Positions 16,473-23,894 of a DNA stretch of 34,384 nucleotides are shown in pieces. The first letter of the stretch is position 1. Every line of letters starts with the position of its first letter. Location of the stretch: contig JBCCQN010000072.1 in the NCBI GenBank assembly GCA_039024315.1, forward strand, positions 1 to 34,384, written 5' to 3'. The DNA comes from JBCAWW01 sp039024315 (GTDB lineage: Bacteria; Bacteroidota; Bacteroidia; J057). The translations under genes and the position numbers were made by a program. The notes beneath the pieces were generated by a model. That model was not told where the DNA came from and searched no databases. It saw nothing but the letters and a program-made list of their open reading frames with translations.

Positions 16473-17606
16473 TTAATCAACTAGATTGCTGAGCCATTGC
16501 CAGATTGAAGCGAGAAAAGGGGCTTGAGCAGTTGATTGGGCTTGTTTGAGATGGGGGCTTCCTAGTCCTCCAAAGGCTTTATATCGCTTTCGGGGACGGG
16601 TACAACATAAGTGTTCAGGATTTAAAATAGGAGCGAGGACTGGATTGAAACCAATAGCGTCCGACTCTCTATCAAGTATTTTAAAACGTCTTTCAAATGG
16701 GGTCTTTTGATTCCCTAAGGACTGACCTGCTAGCTCACTCAAATCTGGCGATCCCGCCATTACCCAAGCAGTGTACCAGTAGGAACCTATCGCACGAACT
16801 GCTTTACGCATTCTTCGTTCTACCATCCCATCTAGTTTTTTGTGGTAGGCTTGGCTATAGCCTCGTGAATATGTCCTGATAACGATTTGATTCCGGCTTT
16901 CGTAGCCAAACTTTTTGTCCGAAGAGTATTCATCATTTAGCCTGGCTTCAAACAGGAGGACCGAATCCTTTGCGATATGACTTTCCAACACAGTGTTCCA
17001 TCCTTCATTGATCAAGTCTTCGATATAATAGGCTCTGCCCACAAAAAGATCATAATCGGAGGCAAATAGTTCTGGAAGGCGTGATTCCCAAAAGCCATGG
17101 ATCCCTTTTTGGCCCGTTAGCTGCCCATTATAATTTAAGGTCGTATGCAGCGGCACATGAGCGTCCCCAACATAATGCCCCAAATCCGAAGATAATTTCA
17201 TGATTCTCGTCAGGTCCTTGGCGGCAAAGGCATCCCTCAGTCGATAGACAACGCTTGGTAAATGATAGGGCAAAACGCCATAAGCCTCCAAGGTATCTGC
17301 CGTAAAGGCTGCCACTGCTTTTTCCCAAGTGCGAGGTACGTTAGGAAAAGGGTAACTGCCATAATGATCTATATCGATATAATGATGAGCGGCTTCTCCC
17401 TCTACGGCATATCGCCTCATATCAGGATCTACCGCATGCTCAGTGAGGTATTCAAGCTGTTCTTTATAAATACCAAACATCTCTGGAGGAAGCGTAAATA
17501 CTGCTAATCTATTGATGCGTTGATGCGCCCAAAAGCCCCACGCATGCAAGCCTTTAGGTAAAAACACCAATAAACTCAGTCCTAAAGCGTAAATAATTCG
17601 CCTCAT
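16473..17606 (-). CDS. Secreted zinc-dependent phospholipase C / S1-P1 nuclease superfamily protein
   Basis: 377 residues. A Sec signal peptide ends at HA|W, so the mature protein would start at Trp23. In this superfamily the free N-terminal Trp is itself a zinc ligand, so the cleavage site is functionally meaningful. Other ligands are visible: His28 (WGFWAHQ), an Asp in HAVDPD, His74/His75 (AAHHYID), His144-x3-Asp148-x5-His154 (HYVGDAHVPLH), and His170-x3-Glu174 (HGFWE). The last ligand is Glu as in Bacillus phospholipase C rather than Asp as in P1 nuclease, which favours the phospholipase branch. The C-terminal 75 residues are low in motifs and end hydrophobic (FLASIWQWLSNLV). It is the first gene of an operon with two histidine kinases. 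Substrate (phospholipid or nucleic acid) is not proven. Confidence 0.85.
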   Translation of the reverse strand: MRRIIYALGLSLLVFLPKGLHAWGFWAHQRINRLAVFTLPPEMFGIYKEQLEYLTEHAVDPDMRRYAVEGEAAHHYIDIDHYGSYPFPNVPRTWEKAVAAFTADTLEAYGVLPYHLPSVVYRLRDAFAAKDLTRIMKLSSDLGHYVGDAHVPLHTTLNYNGQLTGQKGIHGFWESRLPELFASDYDLFVGRAYYIEDLINEGWNTVLESHIAKDSVLLFEARLNDEYSSDKKFGYESRNQIVIRTYSRGYSQAYHKKLDGMVERRMRKAVRAIGSYWYTAWVMAGSPDLSELAGQSLGNQKTPFERRFKILDRESDAIGFNPVLAPILNPEHLCCTRPRKRYKAFGGLGSPHLKQAQSTAQAPFLASIWQWLSNLVD

Positions 17607-17727
17607 TCAATAATATTTTGGTATTTAAAATTAATTAAATTGTAGTAAGGATGCGAGAATAGCGTGAACAAAAGCGATTTATGTTTAACATCATTTTAGC
17701 AGACTTTTTCTTTTATCGCTTGTTTGT

Positions 17728-17735
17728 TAATTTTG
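17728..17735 (+). promoter_or_regulatory. clpS: Minus-7 promoter box candidate for clpS-aat
   Basis: TAATTTTG fits TAnnTTTG and lies 57 bp before the clpS start. No clean TTG was found at minus 33, only a T-rich stretch, so support is partial. Confidence 0.4.
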
Positions 17736-17792
17736 CATGATATTTGTTCAACTTTCGCTTAACCGCAAAAACTACAATAGATAAATTTTCTT

Positions 17793-18101
17793 ATGTCAAG
17801 CATTCCCCTCACCAATACGATGGTACAGGAAGCTGAAAAAGTTCTTGAAGCGGTACGTACTGATGATCCCGTTACTCTGATTGTCTGGAATGACAACATC
17901 AATACCTTCGATTGGGTAATACGTTCATTAGTAGAAATTTGCGGCCATACCTTTGATCAGGCAGAGCAATGTGCTTGGATCATCCATTACAAAGGTAAGT
18001 ACGCCGTAAAGCAAGGCAGCCATAAAAAATTGAGCCCAATGAGAGAGAGTTTAGTGGACCGAGGTATCGGTGCTACTATCGAAGAAATGGCCTCCTCTTA
18101 A
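17793..18101 (+). CDS. clpS: ATP-dependent Clp protease adaptor ClpS
   Basis: 102 residues, the normal size. ClpS binds proteins with destabilising N-terminal residues (Leu, Phe, Tyr, Trp) and hands them to the ClpA/ClpC-ClpP protease in the cytosol. The family signature is clear: WNDNINTFDWVIRSLVEICGH (the NDxxNTFD stretch at 33-40) and AEQCAWIIHYKGK (57-69), which form the hydrophobic N-degron pocket. The N-terminal tail of about 25 residues is the flexible part that gates the Clp ATPase. Its stop codon shares one base with the aat start codon (TAATG), so the adaptor and the enzyme that creates its substrates are translated together. Confidence 0.96.
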   Translation: MSSIPLTNTMVQEAEKVLEAVRTDDPVTLIVWNDNINTFDWVIRSLVEICGHTFDQAEQCAWIIHYKGKYAVKQGSHKKLSPMRESLVDRGIGATIEEMASS

Positions 18102-18820
18102 TGCCCGTATACGCACTGACTGAAGACATTTTTTTTCCGCCCCCCCAGCTAGCCAATCCGGAAGGGATTTTGGCGGTGGGTGGTGATTTGCGTCCCGAAA
18201 GATTGTTGCTAGCCTATCATATGGGCATCTTTCCTTGGTATTCGGAGTATGAACCCATCGTTTGGTGGTCGCCAGATCCCCGCTGCGTGCTTGAGACAGC
18301 GCAACTTAAAGTCTCCAAAAGTATGCGCCAAATTCTCCGAAGAAATCAATTTCAAGTAAGCTTTGATCAAGCCTTTGGCACCGTCATTCAAGAGTGCCGC
18401 AAGATCAAACGTAAGGGCCAACATGGTACTTGGATCACTGATGAGATGGAGGAAGCTTATTGCTCCTTGCATGATATGGGTTTTGCGCATTCGGTAGAGG
18501 TTTGGGAAAATGAGCAGCTGGTTGGCGGACTCTACGGGGTGTCCGTAGGACGTTGCTTTTTTGGTGAGTCCATGTTTAGTCGGGTGAGCAATGCTTCCAA
18601 AACGGGTTTTATCACCTTGGTCAAACATCTGCAAAAGGCGGGCTTTAACTGGATAGATTGTCAAATCTACAATGATCACCTTGGCTCGCTCGGGGCCTCC
18701 GAAATCTCACGAGAGGCCTTTCTGAGGCGATTAGCAGACGATATCAAGCAGGATACCTTACAAGGTAATTGGGAGACGTTACTCAAAGCAGAGACTCAAG
18801 GCTCTGGGCTAGGGGAGTAG
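18101..18820 (+). CDS. aat: Leucyl/phenylalanyl-tRNA--protein transferase
   Basis: 239 residues. Aat transfers Leu or Phe from aminoacyl-tRNA to proteins that start with Lys or Arg, making them ClpS substrates. Signatures present: GIFPWYSE at 42-49, WWSPDPR at 55-61, GTWIT at 109-113, GGLYGVSVG at 142-150, GESMFSR at 155-161, and the C-terminal SLGASEISR at 196-204. The ATG overlaps the clpS stop by one base. The two-gene unit contains the whole N-degron recognition branch apart from the Clp ATPase and protease, which must lie elsewhere. The 3' flank carries a T-rich run and a GAACGCTTA repeat rather than a clear stem-loop terminator. Confidence 0.97.
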   Translation: MPVYALTEDIFFPPPQLANPEGILAVGGDLRPERLLLAYHMGIFPWYSEYEPIVWWSPDPRCVLETAQLKVSKSMRQILRRNQFQVSFDQAFGTVIQECRKIKRKGQHGTWITDEMEEAYCSLHDMGFAHSVEVWENEQLVGGLYGVSVGRCFFGESMFSRVSNASKTGFITLVKHLQKAGFNWIDCQIYNDHLGSLGASEISREAFLRRLADDIKQDTLQGNWETLLKAETQGSGLGE

Positions 18821-18833
18821 ATTTTTCTTTTTT

Positions 18834-18854
18834 ACCGCTTTGCGGAACGCTTAT
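18834..18854 (+). repeat. GAACGCTTA repeat, forward copy 3
   Basis: ACCGCTTTGCGG followed by AACGCTTAT, with one C-to-T change from the other forward copies. It comes directly after a T-run that follows the aat stop codon. It pairs with the inverted copy at 18995-19016. Confidence 0.8.
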
Positions 18855-18953
18855 CCTTAGGCGACAAGGCAGTGCCTAGTCGCAATACCAAAACTCACTC
18901 GATTTCTCGTCGCTGCGCTCTGTCGAAATAACTATTCGATGGTTTTAATTTCC

Positions 18954-18981
18954 GTAGAGATACAAAATTTTGTGTCTCTAC
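18954..18981. repeat. 28-bp near-perfect palindrome
   Basis: Arms GTAGAGATACAAAA and TTTTGTGTCTCTAC pair over all 14 positions with a single G-T wobble and no loop. It lies between the forward and inverted GAACGCTTA copies in the convergent gap between aat and the M56 peptidase gene. A GTAGAGAC...GTCTCTAC-type palindrome is, from memory, common in intergenic DNA of Bacteroidota and cyanobacteria. It may act as a bidirectional transcription stop. Confidence 0.6.
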
Positions 18982-18994
18982 ACTTTCGGCATGA

Positions 18995-19016
18995 ATAAGC
19001 GTTCTGCGCAGCAGTA
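18995..19016 (-). repeat. GAACGCTTA repeat, inverted copy 1
   Basis: AT + AAGCGTTCTGCGCAGCAGTA is the reverse complement of the forward element with three conserved changes. It contains the perfect palindrome CTGCGCAG. With 18834-18854 it brackets about 140 bp. Confidence 0.8.
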
Positions 19017-19040
19017 ATCAAAAAACCAATCCTGCTCAGA

Positions 19041-20099
19041 CTATGGCTGACAGACGGTATTACAATCGGTGCAATAAACCGCTTCTTCAGTCTGGGGAGA
19101 GACTTTGTGATAAATCTCCTCGTAGGTTTCTAATTCGTAGAGAGTCTCTGCAATTTGGGCTGAGAGGGGATTGATAAGGCACAGTTGGATACTCGCCAAG
19201 CCCACAAAAACAATGATGGCTAAGCCTTTAAAGGGGCGTTTTTCTTGCAAGAGCGTCTGAATACGGTGCTTCAAGATGCCCCCTCTAAAATATTGGACCA
19301 AGGAGACGTATTGTTGACTTTTAAGTTTGAGCAAGAGCTGCGCGTAGCGGCGAGGATGTGTCATCGCCTGTGAGCCTGCTTGGTCTGCGATACACTCACT
19401 GATCAATTCTAGTTCCTTACGGAAGTAGTAAAAGACCGGGTGAAAAAACCAAAGACACTGAATGAGGCGTAGGACAGCCTTCTCGAGCGTGTTGTATTGA
19501 GCTAAGTGAGAAAGTTCGTGTCTGAAGATAGCACTTTGTTCTGCCTCGCTTAATTCCGCCATGCCTTCTTGCCAAACGATATACTTTTGTCGGAGTTGAA
19601 AAGCACCTGCACCTAGCGTTCGCCTAGGCGTCAACAAATAAAAATCGACCCCGTTTAAGCTTCGTTCTTCCTTTTTTGAAGAACCTACCAAGCGATAGAG
19701 ATAAAATAGCTGTAGAAATAAAAACAGTAAGACACCACCTACTGCTAATCCAAAAGCCAAATTGATCGTGCTTTTGTTTGCAAAGACAAAACTGTAAAAG
19801 GCATTGGCTCGATATTGGATGCGGTGTGAGTAATCCGGGCGTTCGCAGCGACAATATTGTTGAAGATGCGTTTCGCTGATGGTGCCAAAGGCATGAGGAA
19901 CTGCCTCGCTAGCGGGCGCGATATTTAAGACTGGTTCGGGTAGCGGGCCAACACTAAGCGGTAAAGCCAAACTACTCAACAAAGTCAAATAAATAAACCA
20001 CTTACGTTCCTGTAAACTAGCTCTATCTCGGACGAGGCTGATATATAGCCCCCATCCGATCAGTACAAGCAAGGCAGACGTAAAGATGAAGTGAATCAT
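19041..20099 (-). CDS. M56 family (BlaR1/MecR1-like) membrane metallopeptidase, short form
   Basis: 352 residues with four predicted membrane helices: about 1-23, 33-51, 109-137 and 292-312. The zincin site HELSH (194-198) and the distal ligand Glu235 (ECIAD) face the cytosol, where BlaR1-type proteases inactivate the partner repressor. Unlike BlaR1 or MecR1 there is no C-terminal penicillin-binding sensor domain, and unlike many Bacteroidota M56 proteins there is no TonB domain. After the last helix only about 35 residues remain, ending with three clustered Cys (343, 346, 350). A further pair, Cys83 and Cys85, lies in the other periplasmic loop. The start overlaps the blaI-type stop as ATGA, so repressor and protease form one unit. 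The inducer is probably not a beta-lactam, or at least is not sensed in the classical way. Confidence 0.9.
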   Translation of the reverse strand: MIHFIFTSALLVLIGWGLYISLVRDRASLQERKWFIYLTLLSSLALPLSVGPLPEPVLNIAPASEAVPHAFGTISETHLQQYCRCERPDYSHRIQYRANAFYSFVFANKSTINLAFGLAVGGVLLFLFLQLFYLYRLVGSSKKEERSLNGVDFYLLTPRRTLGAGAFQLRQKYIVWQEGMAELSEAEQSAIFRHELSHLAQYNTLEKAVLRLIQCLWFFHPVFYYFRKELELISECIADQAGSQAMTHPRRYAQLLLKLKSQQYVSLVQYFRGGILKHRIQTLLQEKRPFKGLAIIVFVGLASIQLCLINPLSAQIAETLYELETYEEIYHKVSPQTEEAVYCTDCNTVCQP

Positions 20100-20479
20100 T
20101 CGTTTTCGCTTTCCTCTATCATTGATTTGATGTCCTCTAGTTCCTTGGCTGACAGCTTATTATCGTCCAACAGACTGGAAACCATGCCAGTCAAAGAACC
20201 AGAAAAAACGTTTTCCATTACGTTCTTGAGCAAACGCTTCTGATATTTGCCTTTAGAAAGTAGGGGGAAGTATCGATGACTACGCCCAAAGGATTCGTGG
20301 CCGACATACTCCTTCTCCTCTAATATACGTACGATGGTGGAGATAGTGTTGTAGGCGGGTTGCTCTTCGTCAGGCCAATCAGCGATTAAGTCCTTGACAA
20401 AGGCTTTTTTGTGGCTCCAAAGCAGATTCATCACTTTGAGCTCCAATGGGGTAAGGAATTCCGATTTCTTTTTTGCCAT
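20096..20479 (-). CDS. BlaI/MecI/CopY family transcriptional repressor
   Basis: 127 residues. A winged-helix domain covers about 5-80 (LTPLELKVMNLLW, YNTISTIVRILEEKEYV with the recognition helix, HRYFPLLSK). A helical dimerisation domain follows (about 85-125, MENVFSGSLTGMVSSLL). Members bind inverted repeats as dimers and are released when the M56 partner cleaves or triggers cleavage in the dimerisation region. The gene is cotranscribed with, and overlaps, the M56 gene. Upstream, only 29 bp separate its start from the divergent barrel gene at 20509, and a perfect dyad fills this gap. The obvious inference is that it represses itself and the divergent block. Confidence 0.93.
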   Translation of the reverse strand: MAKKKSEFLTPLELKVMNLLWSHKKAFVKDLIADWPDEEQPAYNTISTIVRILEEKEYVGHESFGRSHRYFPLLSKGKYQKRLLKNVMENVFSGSLTGMVSSLLDDNKLSAKELEDIKSMIEESENE

Positions 20480-20487
20480 ACGTTATA

Positions 20488-20505
20488 AAACTAAGATTTT
20501 AGTTT
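20488..20505. promoter_or_regulatory. Candidate BlaI-type operator in divergent promoter
   Basis: AAACTAAGATTTTAGTTT has 7-bp perfect arms around a 4-bp centre and occupies most of the 29 bp between the two divergent start codons. BlaI/MecI/CopY operators are short dyads of similar size (often with TACA/TGTA cores, not seen here). Position and symmetry support a shared operator. Confidence 0.6.
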
Positions 20506-20508
20506 GAT

Positions 20509-21015
20509 ATGAACAAACTGATTTTCCGGCTGATATTAGGCTGTCTGTTCTGTGGTGGAACATTGAATTTGGCCCAAGGGCAAAACAATGCTGGACATGA
20601 ATGGTCTGTAGTAGGTGAACTGGGTGGATACAGCCGATTTTGGGCCCTTGCCTTAGAGGCGCCGATCAAGGAGTTTGAAAGTGGCCAGCTGGATATTCGG
20701 ATCGGATTTGGGGCGCAAAGCCAACGTTGGTATATCCCCGGTCGTTTTCAGTATAATCTAGGGCGCAAAGCGCACAAATGGCAGTTCAATCTCGGAGGAA
20801 CGATCCTACAGGATTTGAGCAATCCGCTTAATTCGGACTTTTTTGCTTACTTCGGCCTAGGTACTGGCTACAGATATGAGCCACCGCAAGGACGTTTTTG
20901 GATACAAGCAGGCTATGTACAATTGCTAGAAACGGATCCCACCGCTACGCAGTTGATTGTGTTGCCGGGAGTATGGCGCCCTTCTTTGGAACTATCGTTT
21001 GCCTATCGATTATAA
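20509..21015 (+). CDS. Small outer-membrane beta-barrel-like protein
   Basis: A 168-residue secreted protein of no family I can name. The signal peptide covers about residues 1-24 (LILGCLFCGGTLNLAQG|Q). The mature part alternates aromatic and small residues in short strands (EWSVVGELGGY, WQFNLGGTIL, AYFGLGTGYRY, FWIQAGYVQL) and ends in an aromatic-rich strand (LELSFAYRL), typical of small outer-membrane barrels. It is the first gene of the plus-strand block divergent from the blaI-type gene, so it is the most likely direct target of that repressor. The next gene starts 5 bp after its stop and is of the same style. Confidence 0.7.
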   Translation: MNKLIFRLILGCLFCGGTLNLAQGQNNAGHEWSVVGELGGYSRFWALALEAPIKEFESGQLDIRIGFGAQSQRWYIPGRFQYNLGRKAHKWQFNLGGTILQDLSNPLNSDFFAYFGLGTGYRYEPPQGRFWIQAGYVQLLETDPTATQLIVLPGVWRPSLELSFAYRL

Positions 21016-21020
21016 GGACT

Positions 21021-21617
21021 ATGCGAACTATTTTTTTGAGTTTTTTTCTCTTAGCTACTTCCCTGGTTTGGGCCCAAGATGAGGCCCCTGCCAAATGGGC
21101 ACTTTCCCTAGACTTTGGCAACTACAATGCTTCCTTAGCAGTGCCTAGCTTCCAAGCCTTCCACCCCGGTGCCAGAATAGGGCTACACTATCAATGGAAC
21201 AACAATCCTCAACATCGTTGGCAGCAGTCGGCTTATCTGGGCTATTTTAACCATCCTCTTTATCAACAAGCGGTACAACTGTACACTGAGATCTCCTACG
21301 AATGGCACGCCCCCCAAGGACTCTATATCAGACCTTTGGCGCTAGGAGGTGGTTACCTAATGTCCATTGGTTCCTTTCCCACTTTGGATTGGGATGAGCA
21401 GAGCCAGACCTATATTGAAAACAATATCCCCATCCGCAATCAATGGATGATTTCCCTTGGGTCCGAATTGGGCTATACCTTTGATTTTGGACCTCAACCT
21501 ACCTTATTTGCTGCTTATCGCTTGTTGGTACACGGTATAGTGGTGCAAAGTACAGTACCCGTTATCTCTTATTCTCCGCTCATGCTTGGTGTGCGGATAC
21601 CTTTTGTGATGCCTTAA
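21021..21617 (+). CDS. Second small outer-membrane beta-barrel-like protein
   Basis: 198 residues from the ATG at 21021. The frame is open further upstream, but it overlaps the preceding gene, and only the inner ATG is followed by a signal peptide (FLSFFLLATSLVWA|Q). Strand-like segments (WALSLDFGNYNA, ARIGLHYQW, WQQSAYLGYF, LYTEISYEW, MISLGSELGYTF) and the terminal MLGVRIPFV suggest an eight-strand-type barrel. It is not a close copy of the preceding protein but has the same length class and layout. It lies 12 bp before the serine hydrolase. No function is known. Confidence 0.7.
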   Translation: MRTIFLSFFLLATSLVWAQDEAPAKWALSLDFGNYNASLAVPSFQAFHPGARIGLHYQWNNNPQHRWQQSAYLGYFNHPLYQQAVQLYTEISYEWHAPQGLYIRPLALGGGYLMSIGSFPTLDWDEQSQTYIENNIPIRNQWMISLGSELGYTFDFGPQPTLFAAYRLLVHGIVVQSTVPVISYSPLMLGVRIPFVMP

Positions 21618-21629
21618 ACTCTTTCCCTC

Positions 21630-22820
21630 ATGTTAAAATATATCTTCCCTCTTTTGCTCCTAGTTTGGAGCTGTAGTCCGCTCAAGGTTCCGCCCACAGG
21701 CCCTTGTCCCGCAGGTGAGACGATGATGATCAATACCGATCATCCCAAAGCCGCGGCTTTAAAAGCAGTAATGGACGCTGCCGTCGCTGATGGGATTCCC
21801 GGCCTCAGTGTACTGATCAATGATGCCGATGGGACTTGGATGGCCTCTGCTGGTTATGCCGATCTAGAAAATGGAATCCCCATGGAGCCTTGCCATATCA
21901 ATAAGCTGGGCAGTGTTACCAAAATGATGGTGGGTACATTGGTTTGGCAACTGATCGAGGAAGGAAAACTAGACATAGCGACTCCCATCAGTACCTACAT
22001 CCCCGAAGTAGCCAGCCAGCTACCCAATGGAGCGCAGATCACTTTAGGCCAGATACTCGCGCATACTGCAGGGGTTTTTGACATTACTCGTGACCTAAAT
22101 TATAACTTAGCCGTAATCAACGACCTCTCCCGTTCTTGGACGGAGGAGGAGATCCTAGAGTATGTTATTGGCAAAGAGCCTACCCATGCTCCGGGTGAAA
22201 GAGTTTCTTACTCCAATACCCATACCCTGCTCGCAGGTTTGATCATCGAATCAGTGACTGGACGTCAGCATGCTGACTTACTGCAAGAGCGTATCCTTGA
22301 CCCCTTGGGTATGAGTAGTACGGTCTATTATGACTACAGTGAAAATTTCCCACAGGCACACGTAGCCCAAGGTTATTTAGACTTCAATAATGATGGGGGA
22401 GACATTCAAAATATCTCGGCTCTCAATCCCGGCAGCGGCAATGCCTATACTGGCGTCTATTCGACAGTTGGTGATCTTTATGTTTTCCTCAATGCTTTGC
22501 TTCGAGAAAAATCTTTGACTAGTGCTGAAAACTTAGAATTCATCCTCTCTAACTTTCAAGGTCTAGAGGACGAGGAGCGCTCTTGGTATCCCTCCTTTGG
22601 CAGCATCCATAACGAATTTCGGGATGATCTACCGGATGAAAAGCCGGCCTATGGGCATGCAGGAGGTGATATTGGCTATTCTGCTAATCTCAATTATTTC
22701 CCGCATAATGATGCTATCTTCGCTGCTACCTATAATTATGGTGCTAATTTGCCGTCCGCACTGCGCTCACGTGTCAGAGAAACCATGGTAGCACTAGTAA
22801 AGATTGTGGCTGACGAATAA
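21630..22820 (+). CDS. Serine hydrolase, beta-lactamase/DD-peptidase (class C, MEROPS S12) type lipoprotein
   Basis: 396 residues with a lipoprotein-like signal (YIFPLLLLVWSC, Cys15). The three motifs of the penicillin-recognising fold are present: SVTK at 95-98 (Ser95, Lys98), YSN at 194-196, and HAGG at 343-346 in place of KTG. The last form is usual in class C-like esterases and D-aminopeptidases of this family rather than true beta-lactamases. It would act in the periplasm or at the outer membrane on peptides, D-amino-acid amides or esters. Its place in a block divergent from a BlaI-like repressor recalls bla operons, but the motif set does not require beta-lactam hydrolysis. It is tightly spaced with neighbours (12 bp before, 5 bp after). 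Confidence 0.9.
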   Translation: MLKYIFPLLLLVWSCSPLKVPPTGPCPAGETMMINTDHPKAAALKAVMDAAVADGIPGLSVLINDADGTWMASAGYADLENGIPMEPCHINKLGSVTKMMVGTLVWQLIEEGKLDIATPISTYIPEVASQLPNGAQITLGQILAHTAGVFDITRDLNYNLAVINDLSRSWTEEEILEYVIGKEPTHAPGERVSYSNTHTLLAGLIIESVTGRQHADLLQERILDPLGMSSTVYYDYSENFPQAHVAQGYLDFNNDGGDIQNISALNPGSGNAYTGVYSTVGDLYVFLNALLREKSLTSAENLEFILSNFQGLEDEERSWYPSFGSIHNEFRDDLPDEKPAYGHAGGDIGYSANLNYFPHNDAIFAATYNYGANLPSALRSRVRETMVALVKIVADE

Positions 22821-22825
22821 GAGAG

Positions 22826-23830
22826 ATGAAAGGCCGAAAAGTCTTTTGGGTGTTTTATTACCCATTAGTAACCCTATTGCTTCTAGAAGGAGCCCTTTGG
22901 CTTTTAGGCTACCGGCCTTATCAACATGATTCGTTTCAGGTCTCCGCTCAGCCGAGCAATTGGCTAGAAGGAGATTCTGTCTATGGCTTTCGCTTGGGGG
23001 TAGGAGAGTTTGAGCTTGCAATCAATAAAAAGCTGCAGTTCAAGAGCACTCATCTTAAGGAGGGGAGGCGCTATCATGGTCCTCCGACCGAGGGAGATAG
23101 TTTGGTCAAAATCGATCTTTATGGCTGTTCTTATGCCTATGGTTATGGTTTGGACGATAGTGTGACGATGGCGTGGCGGATAACTACGGCCTTGCCGAAC
23201 GCTTCTCTCCGCTCATGGGCTGTGCCCGGCTATGGCACCACCCAGTGCTTCTTACGATTACAGGCTCAACTACATAAGCAGGATACGCCTAAAGTTGTCG
23301 TAATTGCCTATGCTTCTTTTCATGCCGAGCGCAATAGCTTGAATGCAGAGTATAGGCGTAGCCTTAGTTTGGGTTTTTCAAAAAATACCCATCCGCAACA
23401 GCTCGCTCGTTTTCGTTATCCCTATGTCGATCAAAGCGGAAATATCCAATATCAAGCTTGGCCAGGATTGTATGCTCATTGGCCTGGTCGCTCTTTTTCT
23501 GCCCTCATCAATGCCATCCAGAGCAATACTGAGTATTGGCTGAATGATAACCGTAAAAAGCAGCAAAGAACAGAAATGCTTTTAGCCAAAATCGCCCAGT
23601 TAGGCCAGAAAGCGGGAATTCAAATGGTCTTTTTTCCCCTAACGCAGGATAAAGCCACTCAAGCGATGCAACTAAAAGCCCAAGAAATGGGTTACGAAAT
23701 TGTGGATGCCGCCCTAGATTTGAGCCAAACCCAATTTCAAAATTATCCCTATGATACGCATCCCAATGCCGAGGCGCACACTCATTATGCCAAAGCCTTT
23801 GTCAATTGGTACAAACAATCGCGCCTGTAG
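22826..23830 (+). CDS. SGNH/GDSL hydrolase-like membrane-anchored protein
   Basis: 334 residues. A hydrophobic segment at about 7-28 (WVFYYPLVTLLLLEGALWLLG) acts as signal anchor. Block I is GCSYAYGYG at 100-108, with Ser102 as likely nucleophile in a GxSxxxG setting like SGNH esterases. Block II may be VPGYGTTQ at 133-140. The C-terminal DTHPNAEAH at 310-318 supplies the Asp-His pair. Such proteins remove or transfer acyl groups on glycans or lipids at the envelope. Family assignment rests on these spaced motifs and is moderately sure. It lies 5 bp after the serine hydrolase and 64 bp before the exporter, in the same direction. Confidence 0.7.
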   Translation: MKGRKVFWVFYYPLVTLLLLEGALWLLGYRPYQHDSFQVSAQPSNWLEGDSVYGFRLGVGEFELAINKKLQFKSTHLKEGRRYHGPPTEGDSLVKIDLYGCSYAYGYGLDDSVTMAWRITTALPNASLRSWAVPGYGTTQCFLRLQAQLHKQDTPKVVVIAYASFHAERNSLNAEYRRSLSLGFSKNTHPQQLARFRYPYVDQSGNIQYQAWPGLYAHWPGRSFSALINAIQSNTEYWLNDNRKKQQRTEMLLAKIAQLGQKAGIQMVFFPLTQDKATQAMQLKAQEMGYEIVDAALDLSQTQFQNYPYDTHPNAEAHTHYAKAFVNWYKQSRL

Positions 23831-23894
23831 AAGTCTTTAAATTGTCTGGCAGCTAACGCTTAGCGCTTGAAAAATTGCTCAAATTGCTTCTCCA

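Noticed and set aside
19041..20479. Classical beta-lactam resistance regulator (BlaR1-BlaI)
   Set aside because: The M56 protein lacks the penicillin-binding sensor domain, and the nearby serine hydrolase has a HAGG rather than a KTG motif, so a beta-lactam resistance call is not supported.
23850..23870. AACGCTTAGCGC before the RND gene as an eighth repeat copy
   Set aside because: Only about 8 bp match the repeat, which is too little to separate from chance.
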